Of a stretch of DNA of 64,000 nt, positions 22,880 to 33,319 are shown in pieces. Both the position numbers and the translations under genes were made by a program. How positions within the stretch are numbered: the first letter of the stretch is position 1; each line of letters begins with the position of its first letter. Source of the stretch: Diphasiastrum complanatum (Eukaryota > Streptophyta > Lycopodiopsida > Lycopodiales > Lycopodiaceae); NCBI GenBank assembly GCA_029204225.1, contig CM055099.1, positions 55,593,173-55,657,172 on the forward strand. Direction: 5' to 3'. The notes below the pieces were generated by a model, which did not search any database, was not told the DNA's origin, and saw nothing but the letters and a program-made list of their open reading frames with translations.

Positions 22880-23284
22880 TCTCTGATATGTTACTTGATT
22901 TTAATTCTTCGTATCACATTTAATCTAATGTGAATGCCAACATAGTCACAGTTACTGCGTATACCATATTTTATGTAACTGTACATACTAAATTTCTATA
23001 ACTATAACTAGTATAGTTAGAAAATTTCATTATACTAACCAGCATAGTAAAGTAAATTTAACTTGAGATATTGACGTCGGGCAGATTAGCACGTGTCAGG
23101 CAGGAAAAAGAAACCAATGGGATACGTCCATGCTGCTCGGACACAAATTTCAAAGTTTTCTATATTGCATTTTTATTTTTTAGTTAATTTGAACTATGTT
23201 ACATAGATTTCAAATCTGTGCATTTTGATTGGGCCTGGTGACGGTCAAAACTAAAGAAAAAAAATAAAAGTATCTTTACAAAGG
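22880..23284. other. Non-coding right flank of transposon copy 1
   Basis: AT-rich, with TATAACTATAACTAGTATAGTTA at 22997-23019, one CACGTGTC at 23091, and no ORF. It probably contains the right end of the element. I could not pair it with a convincing terminal inverted repeat at 14.25-14.4 kb. Confidence 0.4.
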
Positions 23285-25650
23285 GTCTTTTTGATATTGA
23301 GAACTCCTCTAATGAGTGGGCAGACTTGCAAACCTTTGTTCTTCTGATTCGTCGCTCAGCTAATGTGGATCTCAAACATCTTCATCTGACTGTTCGGGTT
23401 CTGCTCTCTCTATCATGGTTGGCAGGTCATATACTGCTTCCCTAGGACTTCAAATATGGTAGAATCATTGTCGACCATTGTTCTGGTCTCATTGAACTTG
23501 ATGTCTCTGACAGTCTTCACTAGATTTGTTTCTGGCATGTAAATCCTGTAGTATGATGAATGGTTGTCATATCCAACGAGGTATCCTAATTCGACCTTCT
23601 CGTCGAGCTTCTTTTGAAGATTATCAGGAATGTATGCATGAGCTGCACAGCCAAAAATCTGAACATGTGTCATATTGGGTTTTCTTCCCCACCATAGTTC
23701 GTGTGTTGTCATGTGAGAAACACCAGATTTGCCTATCCCATTCTAGATGTAGGCAGTTGTAGCTACTGCTTCAGCCCATAGCACTCTTGGTGCCTTCGAA
23801 CATGCCATCATGCACCTTGCGGCTTTCATGAGAGTCCTGTTCTTTCTTTCTACAACACCATTGTGTTGTGGTGTATAGGATGTTGTCTTTTTGTGAAGGA
23901 TTCATCGATCATTGCAGAAATCAGTGAATCGGTTCTAGGTGTACTCTCTGTTGAAAAATGAAAAATCATCTATTTTGACTTTAGGCTTCGACAAAGTTTT
24001 TTCTATGTGTATGTAATGTTTCATATTGCAAAATGCCAATTTTGACCTAGAAGAAACTTGAGCTACATGGTTTCTTGAGTCTAGTTGATAATATACAATA
24101 TGCATATAGAGTGTAGACATAGAAATGCCAATTGTGGGCTTGTAGAAACTCGTGGCATATCACATGAAATGATTATAAGTGATCTGAAGTGACATGCAAG
24201 GCATGCACAAAGTGAATTGGACACATGCATAGTGATTTGGACAATTCTAGTTTAGAATTTGACACTTGGTAAAAGTAGGTAGAAATGCATGCATGTAAAG
24301 TGACAAATGTCACTAGTTTGCTAGTTATCACTTTTAGATGTGGATGAAAGTAGGAGAGAGATGGTTTTACCTTGAGCTACTCCAATCTCCATAAATATAT
24401 GTAAGCTCTCTCATAATTTTTTATGAAGAACCAAGCTTTGAAGCTATTCCATGTCAATTTGGATCTATATTATTGTTTGTTTGAATTTTGATCTCTCTTT
24501 CTCTCTCTAACTCGAGTAGAGAATTATGCTACTGCATTAAATTCTTGTACTTCTTTTCTTTTAATATTGAAAGCTATCATTCTTTGATTATTAGCATGCT
24601 AGATTGTGCTTTGATCATAAAATCTAGAACTAGATCTTGATATTCAATCTAGAATCAATTTATGTGCTTAACGCAAAGCTTAACAAGATCATTCACTTGA
24701 GGAGAGGATCATTTCCCACACGTGTGAACTTGCTAGAATTTTATCACTCTCCACCACAATTTGTTATGATCTGCTTCACCTTGTTTTTTGTGCATCTTTC
24801 TGCCCAGCTCACATATTTTGTGAACTTGTTGAATGCCTCTGATTTGTTGTGAATGAAGTAGACTCGGGCAAACTTGTTGTGCTCATCAATGAAGGTTATA
24901 TAGTACTTCGAACCTCCTATTGAGATCACATCAAAAGTTCCACAAATGTCCAAATGTACTAGCTATAATCTTTGTTGTCATGTAGGAGTCTATGGTAAAT
25001 GGCGTTCGGGACATCTTCTCTCTCATGCACGCGTCATAGGTGGCCGAACTAGTTCCATTCGAGATGCTTACTCCTGTGATAGCTCCATGTTGGCTTGCTT
25101 GATACAATGCCATTGAGTTCATGTGGCATAGTCGCCTGTGCCATAGAACATCTGCAGAATCATGGGCTTAATGTGTTTGATCTATTGGTAGGCGTACCCT
25201 CAAATGATACAGGTTACCTTTGCATCTTCCTTGGTTGATCAATGTACCGGTGCTGGCTTCAATGACATTACATGTTTCGTCTGAAAATGTCACATGCATC
25301 CCATCATCTGCTATCTTTGCTACTGATAGCAAATCTTGTTGCAATGTGGGTACAAATAGGACATTTTTGAGCCATCGGTCTCTGTCGTTTGTATTGAGCC
25401 ATAATGAACCAATACCATTCACTCGATGTTTTGATCCATCTCCAATTGCTATGAATCTTGATGGATCAGTACTTCAAAAATCAGACATTATTCATCTTGA
25501 TGTAGTGAAATGTGAAGTAGCTCCTGAATCAAGGATCACCTCTGGTGTGTCAGATATAGAGGATGCACAGACATCTCTACACAGATAGGCTATCGAATTT
25601 CCACTGTTCAACCTATCTTTGCCCATCTTCGAGTTTTCTGGCTCTTTCAG
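23285..25650 (-). pseudogene. Copia protease/integrase relic (Copia B), split by a solo LTR
   Basis: On the minus strand from 25.6 kb: protease motif DSGATSHFT (about 25530), LFVPTLQQDLLSVAKIADDG, an integrase zinc region (CHRRLCHMNS-like, then YDACMREKMSRTPF), a core start DICGTFDVISIGGSKYYITF, and NCGGE at 24.75 kb. The rest of the core follows beyond the solo LTR (HNGVVERKNRTLMKAA, about 23840), then GYLVGYDNHSSYYRIYMPET and DIKFNETRTM. Frameshifts and stops are frequent. Together with the RT relic at 12.8-14.2 kb it could make one Copia element. Confidence 0.85.
23949..24746. repeat. Solo LTR inserted in Copia B
   Basis: 798 bases beginning TGTTGAAAAATG and ending TTTTATCA, flanked on both sides by the 5-base duplication CTCTC (23944-23948, 24747-24751), inside Copia integrase. 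There are no coding remnants. It is a sister of 37889-38687. It carries CACACGTGTG at 24717-24726. The parent element is not in the window, so strand and superfamily are unknown. Confidence 0.88.
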
Positions 25651-25739
25651 AATTAACAAATTTGGCACCTAGAAATTTAAGATTTTTGAATCACCTAGAG
25701 AGTTCTTCAATCATCCTTATGTTGAAGGTACTAATCATT

Positions 25740-26565
25740 TTTTTCATGGCTTCTAATTTTTTTTAGTTTTCTACTTCTTATGATGCAATCATTAAGAGGG
25801 AGTCTTATGAAGGAAAGAGCAATGGAAGATTGGTTTTTGAGAAGATCCAAGGCATGGATCTCACATCTCTTCATCAACTCAAAGGATTGTATGATTAAAA
25901 ATTGATCACTCATGATCGAGATGGCAAAAGGTTGGTTGGAGAAGACTACATGGAACACATCGAGAGGCAATTTCTTCAAGACAAGGGAGATCTCATTCGT
26001 GATCTTATTTAGGTTTGTTATGGACTCCAGATGGCTAGATTTATTAGTTTTGATACTCATCTTCACCTATTCTAATTCATGTTGGATGGAAAGTTTGGAA
26101 TCTATCTTTTGATTTATGATGGTGGCATTGTTTTCACTAACCTTTGTGAATGATCAAGATCAAGCATTGATGAGATCTTGTTAGATCTAGATCATATGTT
26201 TGAGAGGGAGCATTTTTAAAGGTTCAGGTCTAAAGATATTCATATCTTGGATATCTTTTATGTACAAGAGAAAGGTAAGCAAGTGGAAGTGACACACTTT
26301 GTTTTACTCACACGTTTTGAAGAATCTTCTTGTGTAGATGATGCTATGCAAGTGGATATTGGTTCTCATGGTTTTTATGCTAGAAAATCCAGTAATGGAT
26401 CTAGAAAAGAGGCCTTAGTCAATGGATTTGTTGGTTAAGTGGAAGATCAAGAGGTCGATCTCAAAGGGCTTCAACAACACAAAAGGGAAAGTGTCAATTT
26501 GGAGTTAGTCAAGAGCATCAAAGGAGGGTCATTTGGCAAAGATGTTTTGGATCTATTTTTGTAGG
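25740..26565 (+). pseudogene. Unclassified coding relic
   Basis: The plus strand holds collinear open pieces: IIKRESYEGKSNGRLVFEKI, LTSLHQLKGLYD, then RDGKRLVGEDYMEHIERQFL, and later HILDIFYVQEKGKQVEVTHF with SRKEALVNGFVG. Stops separate them. The charged composition resembles a structural or gag-like protein. I recognise no family. A remnant of a Copia A-type LTR follows it. Confidence 0.3.
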
Positions 26566-26619
26566 TGTATGAAGACTCAAGTAAGGTAAAAAAAACATCA
26601 AGGGAGTGTCTTTCAAGTT

Positions 26620-26880
26620 TATATTACTTGTGTGTAGAATGCTCATACTTTGTTATTTTTGGATCCACACATGGGAAGTACAATAGGGTATTGTTATTGT
26701 ACAGACAACAATTTCATTTTATCATATATTTGATGTTTGATCAAGTTCTTATTGAGTTTGCATCTGTTTCATTGAGTAGATGCTGATTTTCCTACATTGG
26801 CAATGTTGTTGATAGTGTTGACTTTTTAACCAAAGATCAAGGGGCACATTTTGGATCTTAATGATCTAAAATTGTTCACA
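26620..26880 (+). repeat. Remnant of a Copia A-family LTR
   Basis: GTTATTTTTGGATCCACACA, then a TTGATCAAGTTCTTATTGAG-like stretch, and an end in TTGTTCACA follow the order of the 3' half of the Copia A LTR with many differences. The equivalent of the palindromic G-box has decayed to CACACATGGG. Confidence 0.6.
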
Positions 26881-28620
26881 AAATCTAGTCATTTTCCTTG
26901 GGGGGAAAGATTTTAGAATACTTCTTATATTTCCTGAGTGGCATGTTGTACATATACTCCACTATTTTTTAATGATTAAGTATGGTTTTCGAATCTTGTA
27001 AATTATGATTGATGAATCATAAGGTTCTAATTATTTATGATTGACGGATCATAAATTGATACTTAATTGTCATTAGAAGATTATAAGAAAATTTGATGAT
27101 TCCTAAGATGATGAGTAATTCTTGATCTATTGAAAGAGTCAGGAATTTAGATCATTTAGTTGAAAATCTAAATTTCTTTACTCCGGTGCATAATGGATAA
27201 TGTGTGAGTCTCATAGGCATTCTCATAAAGGTAATCTATTTTCGCTTATGAGGAATTTGCTTACCTTAGTGGATGAAGTTCTACTATTGTTGTCTATAGG
27301 TACTTGTGTATGGTTCTAGATCTCCGGTTAATTGGAAGATAGACATATCTATCGAGATTGAATGGTTGTTATTTTCTTGCCTAAATCCAAGTAATGGAGC
27401 ACTTAACTCAAGAGAGTATCCAGGATACTTAGAATTGATTAAAGTCATTTTATCTTGGTGGATCTCCTCAAGATTCTAGTAGGATGAATTGTTTTGGTTG
27501 CATGCAATTGGATCTAGGTAGATTTTCACTTGGCGATCCTTGTATCAAGGATGAGGCTTGGAGCTTTCAATGGATCGACGATTGATCTTGGATGATGTAT
27601 GACAACATCTATTAAATATGTGTGGATGTGAGAACATCTTGACTATAGGTGTAGGCCATGATCGAGAATATAATTTGGAGACCAGTGGTATAGCAGTGGA
27701 TCTACAAGTGGCACAGGTGTTGTTATGATAGAATACCACTTTTGGATAGGCCTTGGTCATTTATTTGATGCTTTATCATTTGTGTTGGTTTGTATGAGTG
27801 TGTGTGTACTTTCATGTTACCTTGTCACGGAAGTCTAGATCTGATTCGGAGTTGGACGCCCTCCTCTGTGTTTTTACAGTTTGGAAAATAGATCAATATA
27901 GAGAGAAAACTGTGATTTTGTGCTCCGAAACCCCAGACCAGGGTTTTTCCCACAAATCTTTTCTTGGCTTCCAGTTCATAGTGTTATAACAGGCCTAACC
28001 TCTTGCTCTGAGGTCGCCCTACTGCTAGAACTCTGATGCTTCAATCTGTTTATTAAACGGTGTCCGATTGAATGCACACTGACTGCAAACACCAAATAGC
28101 TTGCTTCGAAATTTCAAAATTCCGTTTGCTGAGGTTCTGATTTAGCCGACAACCCTTGTCTCTGAATCCTCACACAGTCTCAAGTTGACCAAGCTTCTGT
28201 GTGCTAAACTCTCTACACCAGTGTTTCTCCTTCCATCTTCAACCCGCCGTAAACCTCGAAATCTCAGAAGACAGTTCACCCGAATCTCTCTTCAACGGCG
28301 ATGTTGTACTGTGTACACTCCCTGTACGGCTCTGATACCAACTTAGAATTTGCTTTGCACAGGAACACAGATCCTATTACACAGTAACACAGACAGAAAA
28401 CAATCTCCAAAGCAAGCTCACATAGCAACTGTATGTCACAAAATGAAATTACACTGTACATATAGTTGTTCACTCAGGCAACCCATGCATGACCCATGTT
28501 GTCGTGGGCGGGACGCGTGTCCCGTCGACTTGCCTCGTGGCAAGGCCAACTAATCCTTATCAATTGATAGGACCCACAGTATAGTAGCATAGTGATTCTA
28601 CTTTAATTCTAACTCATATA
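26881..28620. other. Gene-free stretch with LTR-like fragments
   Basis: About 26.90-26.98 kb is similar to 49.62-49.70 kb (TTATATTTCCTGAGTGG in both), so it is part of a dispersed repeat. At 28329-28340, GCTCTGATACCA is a reverse-complement initiator-Met PBS, implying that sequence to its right (28341 to about 28.6 kb) is an LTR of a minus-strand retroelement and 28.0-28.32 kb its leader. No coding region was recognised. Confidence 0.45.
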
Positions 28621-28639
28621 ACACATTATATGGTAAGAT

Positions 28640-29095
28640 TTGATTTTACACTACGATAGACAAATATGTGCAATTAAATTAGATACTTTTGGTACTGATT
28701 TAGATTATGTTTTTATGACATGCAGCACATTATGATATCATTCGACATTCTTTGCAAGAAATAGTGGAAGTCTTAGCATATGGTCATCGCAAGGAATGGA
28801 AAAATCTCATTGGCAAGCAAGAGCGGCATTTCATAAAAGTACACAACATGGCAGGACTAGCACAAAAAATAGCTATATTATATGCAACTTTTCCAATAGT
28901 TTTAGAAAAGAATCCAAATTCGTCATAATACGAAATCGACAGATTATAAAAAATTTCAAAAAGCATGCAAATTTATACAAGCCAGTAGGCAATAGACACA
29001 CAATAAAATTTTGTAAATTAAATAAAAATATTTACAAAGTACAATTCAGCAATATCTACTCTGCTTCCGATACTGTCTCCAATGAAAGTTGCAAC
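28640..29095 (+). pseudogene. CxxC transposase-like gene, C-terminal exon (copy 2)
   Basis: Only the last intron and exon remain. The intron donor after ACATTATATG and the acceptor CATGCAG|CAC are the same as in copies 1 and 3. The exon carries MEKSHWQARAAFHKSTQHGR near 28796, then a Lys/Asn-rich tail. It is more than 90% identical by eye to 12.13-12.63 kb. It ends against the convergent stop of gene D at 29096. Confidence 0.6.
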
Positions 29096-30579
29096 TTAGA
29101 ATCCATGCAACAATTTTCTTCTTTCGCATGGATCCAACATCTCATAGTTTTCAGGCTTACTCAGATCAACGTAAGCAGCATACAATGCAAAATGAGATGA
29201 TTTGAGCATGGAATTCATTGGTCCATATCCTAAAATTTTAACTGCAATGGTTTTCTTTACAAAAAATATTTTATGCACCTTATTGAAATTATGTCCTCCA
29301 AGAAAATGAGACAGTCCCTTGTTTGCCATAATCATAGTCTCACCATGTTGATGAAACTTTGAATGGGCAACACTTATCTCATTATTCTTGAAGAACTTCA
29401 GATAGTGCCCCAGTGCATGATCTCTTGAAAATTCTCCAGCAGAAGATCTCTACCCTCCTCGACGAACTGTGAAATCATCAAGGAAAATTGTTTTCTGAAA
29501 TGATAAAAAACAAAGTAAGCTCCAATATATAATTTGACATAATGAATCTACTAGTACATGATAAGGTACAAAAACTTATGCATTCGGCTTTGTCTTCCTT
29601 GATTACTGTCTCTCCATCAATATTATATCCACCTTTTGATGTCAATATCGTTGGCGAATAGACAATTGTTTGTAGAAAACCAAGTTGACTTTGGATTCTG
29701 AGAAACTCCTCCTCAAAAGGTAGATCATCTTCTTTGTTGCGCATTTCCTCCGCAGCCATTTTCAAGCAATCTTTTCCTAAATCATTATGTACATTGTCAA
29801 CACCAAGGAGAAGATCATCAGTATCAAAATTAATTATATCTGAAAATTCATCAAGCTCTTTGTTCAAAATACAAAGACTCTCAACTTCAGTGAAATAAAA
29901 AAGATCCGATATTGTCAAAAAATAATTATTATCTATATTATAAGTAGGCAAAGTGATCAAAGATTTATCAGAAGGAGAAAGAGTAGTGGGTGTTCTAGGA
30001 CCTATAAACGATGCTCTATTTTGAGTAGGATCAAAATCTAAACAATCATCTAAATTAACGCTCGTATCAATAAAAAAAGTATCTATATCTACAATCTTTG
30101 ACTTTTCAGACTTTGTACCACTGGAAGAAACAACTTCAGAAGTGGAAGGGACAGCCTCCAAATCGTCAAAAATATTTAACAAAAGAAAAAAAAAATGCAA
30201 AATGAAAATCAACAAATCTACATTTTTAATTGTGAATTGGGCACTCATCTACAGACTTGAAATCATTACGTAACTTGGTGAACATTCTGTCAAGCTTAGT
30301 TTTATAGATATGTTTGTCGAGTGCCACCAGGTCTTGATAATGAATCATGTCCTTATTCTGAGCTCTGAATAACGGAGTACTGAGCAGAGACTTAAATCTG
30401 AGATCTATCTCAGAAAATGCCTCCACACCAGGACCCTCAATAATAGAAGGAAGAATAAAAAGAAAAAAAAAGAGATTTGAAATACTCCAAACTATCAGTA
30501 ATACCAAATTCATGAAAAAAAAAAAAACTAAAATCAAAATTAGACATTTCAAACAAAAACTACAGATGCAAAATTCCAA
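29096..30579 (-). CDS. Gene D, copy 2 (unknown acidic protein)
   Basis: Exons on the minus strand: an N-terminal part (about 30450-30241) with EAFSEIDLRFKSLLSTPLFR and DLVALDKHIYKTKLDRMFTK; a long acidic exon (about 30180-29585) with TFFIDTSVNLDDCLDFDP, INFDTDDLLLGVD and EEFLRIQSQLGFLQTIVYSP; and a last exon (about 29500-29096) with LDDFTVRRGG, GHYLKFFKNNEISVAHSKF and GLSHFLGGHNFNKVHKIFFV. Exon limits are estimated from alignment to copy 1. One stop is visible after RRGG. The collinear conservation with copy 1 suggests a real protein of about 400 residues. No known domain, signal peptide or clear nuclear signal was seen. Its promoter side faces the CACGTG array. Confidence 0.5.
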
Positions 30580-30877
30580 ATATCACTCTCAGGCGCAAAC
30601 TGCAGGTCAGGCAAGCACCTCAAGGGAATGTGCGTTCGAAAGAGATATTAGAAATTAGAGTATCGGATCCGAGCATGTGAACAAAGAGCAGACAAGACAA
30701 GAGATGTAAGGTGCGCTTGAATGCGATACCGGCCGAGGCAACATCGGTTCCAGATGCAAGTTAGTCAACGGAGGGTAATCAATGCAAATGGCGCACTTAA
30801 AATCGATATCCGGCCAAGAAATCAAAAAATTTGCATGAAAATTTGAGTCAAAAATGACCTAGTTATAAAAAAAAATG

Positions 30878-31117
30878 CACGTGTGGAGGAGTTACGAAGG
30901 AACACGTGTCGACGTATGATTGGTCAAAATTAATACGCCGTACAAACAATGACTGATGTGACATCTGTCACGTGTGAAAATGACACGCATCGAAAAGGGA
31001 TTCGTGCATGTGTCCCAACCCACATGGCCTCATAATGAGGTCATCATTGTCAGTACAGACATTCCACGTGGACCAATCAGATGCCAACACGTGTCTTTGA
31101 CCGTCTTTTCACACGTG
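30878..31117. promoter_or_regulatory. Array of six CACGTG motifs, copy 2
   Basis: CACGTG starts at 30878, 30903, 30969, 31065, 31088 and 31112, with further near matches such as GCATGTGTCC. It sits between gene D (-) and the Ulp1 gene (+), the same place as in copy 1. The flanking sequence is otherwise poorly conserved between the copies, so the motifs seem to be what is kept. Confidence 0.65.
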
Positions 31118-31167
31118 CGAGTTATCCCATCCAAGAGACCTCGGATCATCCTGAGCTCTTAGTTAGA

Positions 31168-32452
31168 TGCTGGAGAATCTGATTCAGATCGAGAACCTTC
31201 ACCCCTTCCTCCTCATGTTATTTGTCTAGATCCTCAGCAGGTTTCTTCACCAAAAGTGTTGATTACCCAAGAGGAACTCGACAAAATAACAGAGAAGTCT
31301 ATAAATATTGTATCTACTTCTTTTTCTGCTCCTGTACATAATTTTTTTGTAAGAATTCCATACGATCCTACCCAAGTTTATTTTGATTCTTAAGCTTTAA
31401 ATTAGGTCCCAAATTCAATGCCGAGCTGAAAGATAAGACTTCAGAAATTTTAGATATAATAGTAGAAGCCGGAGGATCTTTTTTGTAGAATAGTATTAGT
31501 TTCGATTCACATGGTATAGTTTTTGTTGTCAGTCCATTTTTCATGGGAGCGATAAAGACAAAAGAAGCCAATTTTGAGAAGGCTGTATATTTTATTGAAT
31601 GCAGTCCTGTGGCTAAATTATATTTGATTTCACATGAAAATAAGTAAGGACTGCTCTTTTGTTGCTTTGAACTGGATTGTTGCATGCGGCATTGCTTTAA
31701 TAAGTAAGGATTGTTTTCATAAGTATGGATTTATTGATATTTGTACTTTGGTTATTGCAGTTGGCATTGGAGCCTGAACATTCTTTCTGTAGAGATAAAT
31801 AAGGAGGGAGTATCAAATTTTTTATGTGTAAAATTAAACTCAGCTGCAAATACACACAGGAAATTTGATTCTTTACTTCATGATGTCGTTTGGGAAATAT
31901 CGACAATGGCAATCTCAATTGGAGAGATAACAATTAGATCTCTCAAGGTATATTCAATTTATCTCTGACATGCATGTATTCTTTTTTTAGTTCAAATCTA
32001 TCATCATAGCATAAATAAATTTTCTATAATAATATTACTAATTTTCATTCTATATATGCAGTGTGTACAGCAAAAGGACGCTTTTAGTTGTGCATGGTTC
32101 GTCCTGTACAATACGAAGCTATTTTTTGAGTGGTATAATTTACAAGTGGATGTAGATATTGAAAATGTAATATTCTGTTCATTTGTAGTTTCTTTCATTC
32201 TGATTCATATTTCCTTACTATCATTGTTTGTAATGAGCTGATTCTCGTGTTTTGTGATGATAGTTCACTCTTGAGCTGTATACTCCTGACGATGTATATA
32301 GATTTCGGCAAGAGTTGATCAGAACCTATGCCCAAAATGATGTAAGCATTGCACATGAGATCAAGGGCCCTCAAAAACAAGCTGCTCCTGCCTTAACAGC
32401 CTTTCAGGTTGTTCAGGATACAGATTTATTATGTATGATCAAAAAGGAATAG
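31168..32452 (+). pseudogene. Ulp1/C48-type cysteine protease, copy 2
   Basis: The first exon has a Ser/Asp-rich start (ESDSDREPSPLPPH), then FSAPVHNFFVRIPYDP, FNAELKDKTSEILDIIVEAG and IVFVVSPFFMGAIKTKEANF, with stops at two places. Exon 2 (after TTATTGCAG at 31760) begins GHWSLNILSVEI; the His of HWSL (31765-31776) is the catalytic His. Exon 3 has QQKDAFSCAWFVLYNTKLFF, giving the Gln (32068) and Cys (32089-32091). Exon 4 (from about 32265) has LELYTPDDVYRFRQELIRTY. Introns follow GT-AG. The catalytic Asp is not certain. The N-terminus lacks the histone fold found in copy 1. A near-complete catalytic domain suggests recent function. Confidence 0.72.
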
Positions 32453-32770
32453 AAGTCCTTCCTAATACAAAGGAAGGCGATATTATAACAGAGAGTCCTC
32501 TTGTCTTAAAAGACATTGAGCCCATCTCGAAATAGAGGAAGGCAAGATTATAGGAGTTGTTCCCTTATCAGTTCCTAATACTAATAAAGAAAATATAGAA
32601 AAATTGATTGAATAGAGATCTATTTGTAAATAGAGATACATCAAAAAAAAAAAGATACAATCATTTTATATGTAAACAGTCCATTTATGAGTTTTTTTTA
32701 TTGATATCAATATAGATTCTTACAATCAGGTTGTGTCCATAGTGTAATGCTGGAATGCAATTTTCTATAT

Positions 32771-32893
32771 TCATAAAAAGACATGATGATTGGCATGTAT
32801 TTGCTGATAGTGAATCTCAATGTTCTTCCATAAGTTGGATTGTTTCGCCAATATCTCTACATTTGATCTCGAGCTCATGTATTCTACGTACCT
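32771..32893 (-). pseudogene. Possible last exon of gene E, copy 2
   Basis: On the minus strand, after an acceptor-like TTTTATGCAG, an exon-like open stretch reads either VRRIHELEIKCRDIGETIQL or another frame. It lies where the convergent gene E would end by analogy with copy 1. Sequence similarity to gene E was not established, so this rests on position only. Confidence 0.2.
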
Positions 32894-32989
32894 GCATAAA
32901 ACTAATACAAAGTGAGATACAATTAGTATAGAGATTGTATTACAAAGTTTTGATTGAAACTTTTCATAAAAGATCAAGTGTTTATAGCT

Positions 32990-33319
32990 ACTTACAAGTT
33001 TATGAATTCTGGAGCAATTCAACATATGACCAATCAATGTGAGATCTTCAACTCCTACACGCTCTTCAACACGAAGAAATTTGTTCATCTTGGTGACAAT
33101 AGTACTCACACTATTGAAGGTAAAAGTACTGGAAGATTGCGATTCTAGCATGATCAGTTCGAATTACTATCAAAAGTCTTATATGTCTCTAAACTCTCTA
33201 CAAATTTGTTATTAGTAAGTAGAATTACAGATTTAGGTCATAAGGTAGAATTCGAATCTGATCAATGCAAAATTATTGATAGGAGTAATAAGATCCTTGC
33301 ACTCAGCAAGAGATATGGC
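32990..33319 (+). pseudogene. Copia E relic, protease side (left of the Copia C insertion)
   Basis: NSGAIQHMTNQCEIFNSYTL is a decayed protease motif (DSGATQHMT in Copia F), followed by KFVHLGDNSTHTIEGKSTGR, LSKVLYVSKLSTNLLLVSRI, and CKIIDRSNKILALSKRYG, where Copia C interrupts it. The frame is broken once by a stop near 33147. It continues at 36681. Confidence 0.8.

Larger units (their letters stand above)
14250..23275 (+). mobile_element. Multigene DNA transposon, copy 1 (with histone H3-like gene)
   Basis: About 9 kb lying between two minus-strand Copia parts that could be one interrupted element. Gene order: transposase (+, 14.86-17.26), gene D (-, 17.36-18.84, internally inverted), CACGTG array (19.13-19.36), histone H3-like/Ulp1 (+, 19.71-21.29), gene E (-, 21.49-22.85). 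The transposase and gene D converge, gene D and H3 diverge, and Ulp1 and gene E converge. Copy 2 repeats the middle part in the same order. I could not identify terminal inverted repeats or a sure target duplication, so the ends are estimated from where Copia coding stops and may be off by 100 bases or more. Confidence 0.6.
28621..32990 (+). mobile_element. Multigene transposon, copy 2 (partial, without histone)
   Basis: It starts inside the transposase gene at the sequence CATATAACACATTATATGG shared with copy 3. It then carries gene D (-), a CACGTG array, Ulp1 (+) and possibly the last exon of gene E (-), in the same order and orientation as copy 1. It stops where a Copia relic begins at about 32.99 kb. 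The distance from the last CACGTG to the HWSL exon is about 650 bases here against about 1.4 kb in copy 1, because the H3-like ORF is absent. Confidence 0.6.

Noticed and set aside
29478-29560. Hydrophobic C-terminus (LELTLFFIISENNFP) as a membrane anchor of gene D
   Set aside because: It is translation through an intron; alignment with copy 1 shows splicing to the LDDFTVRRGG exon.
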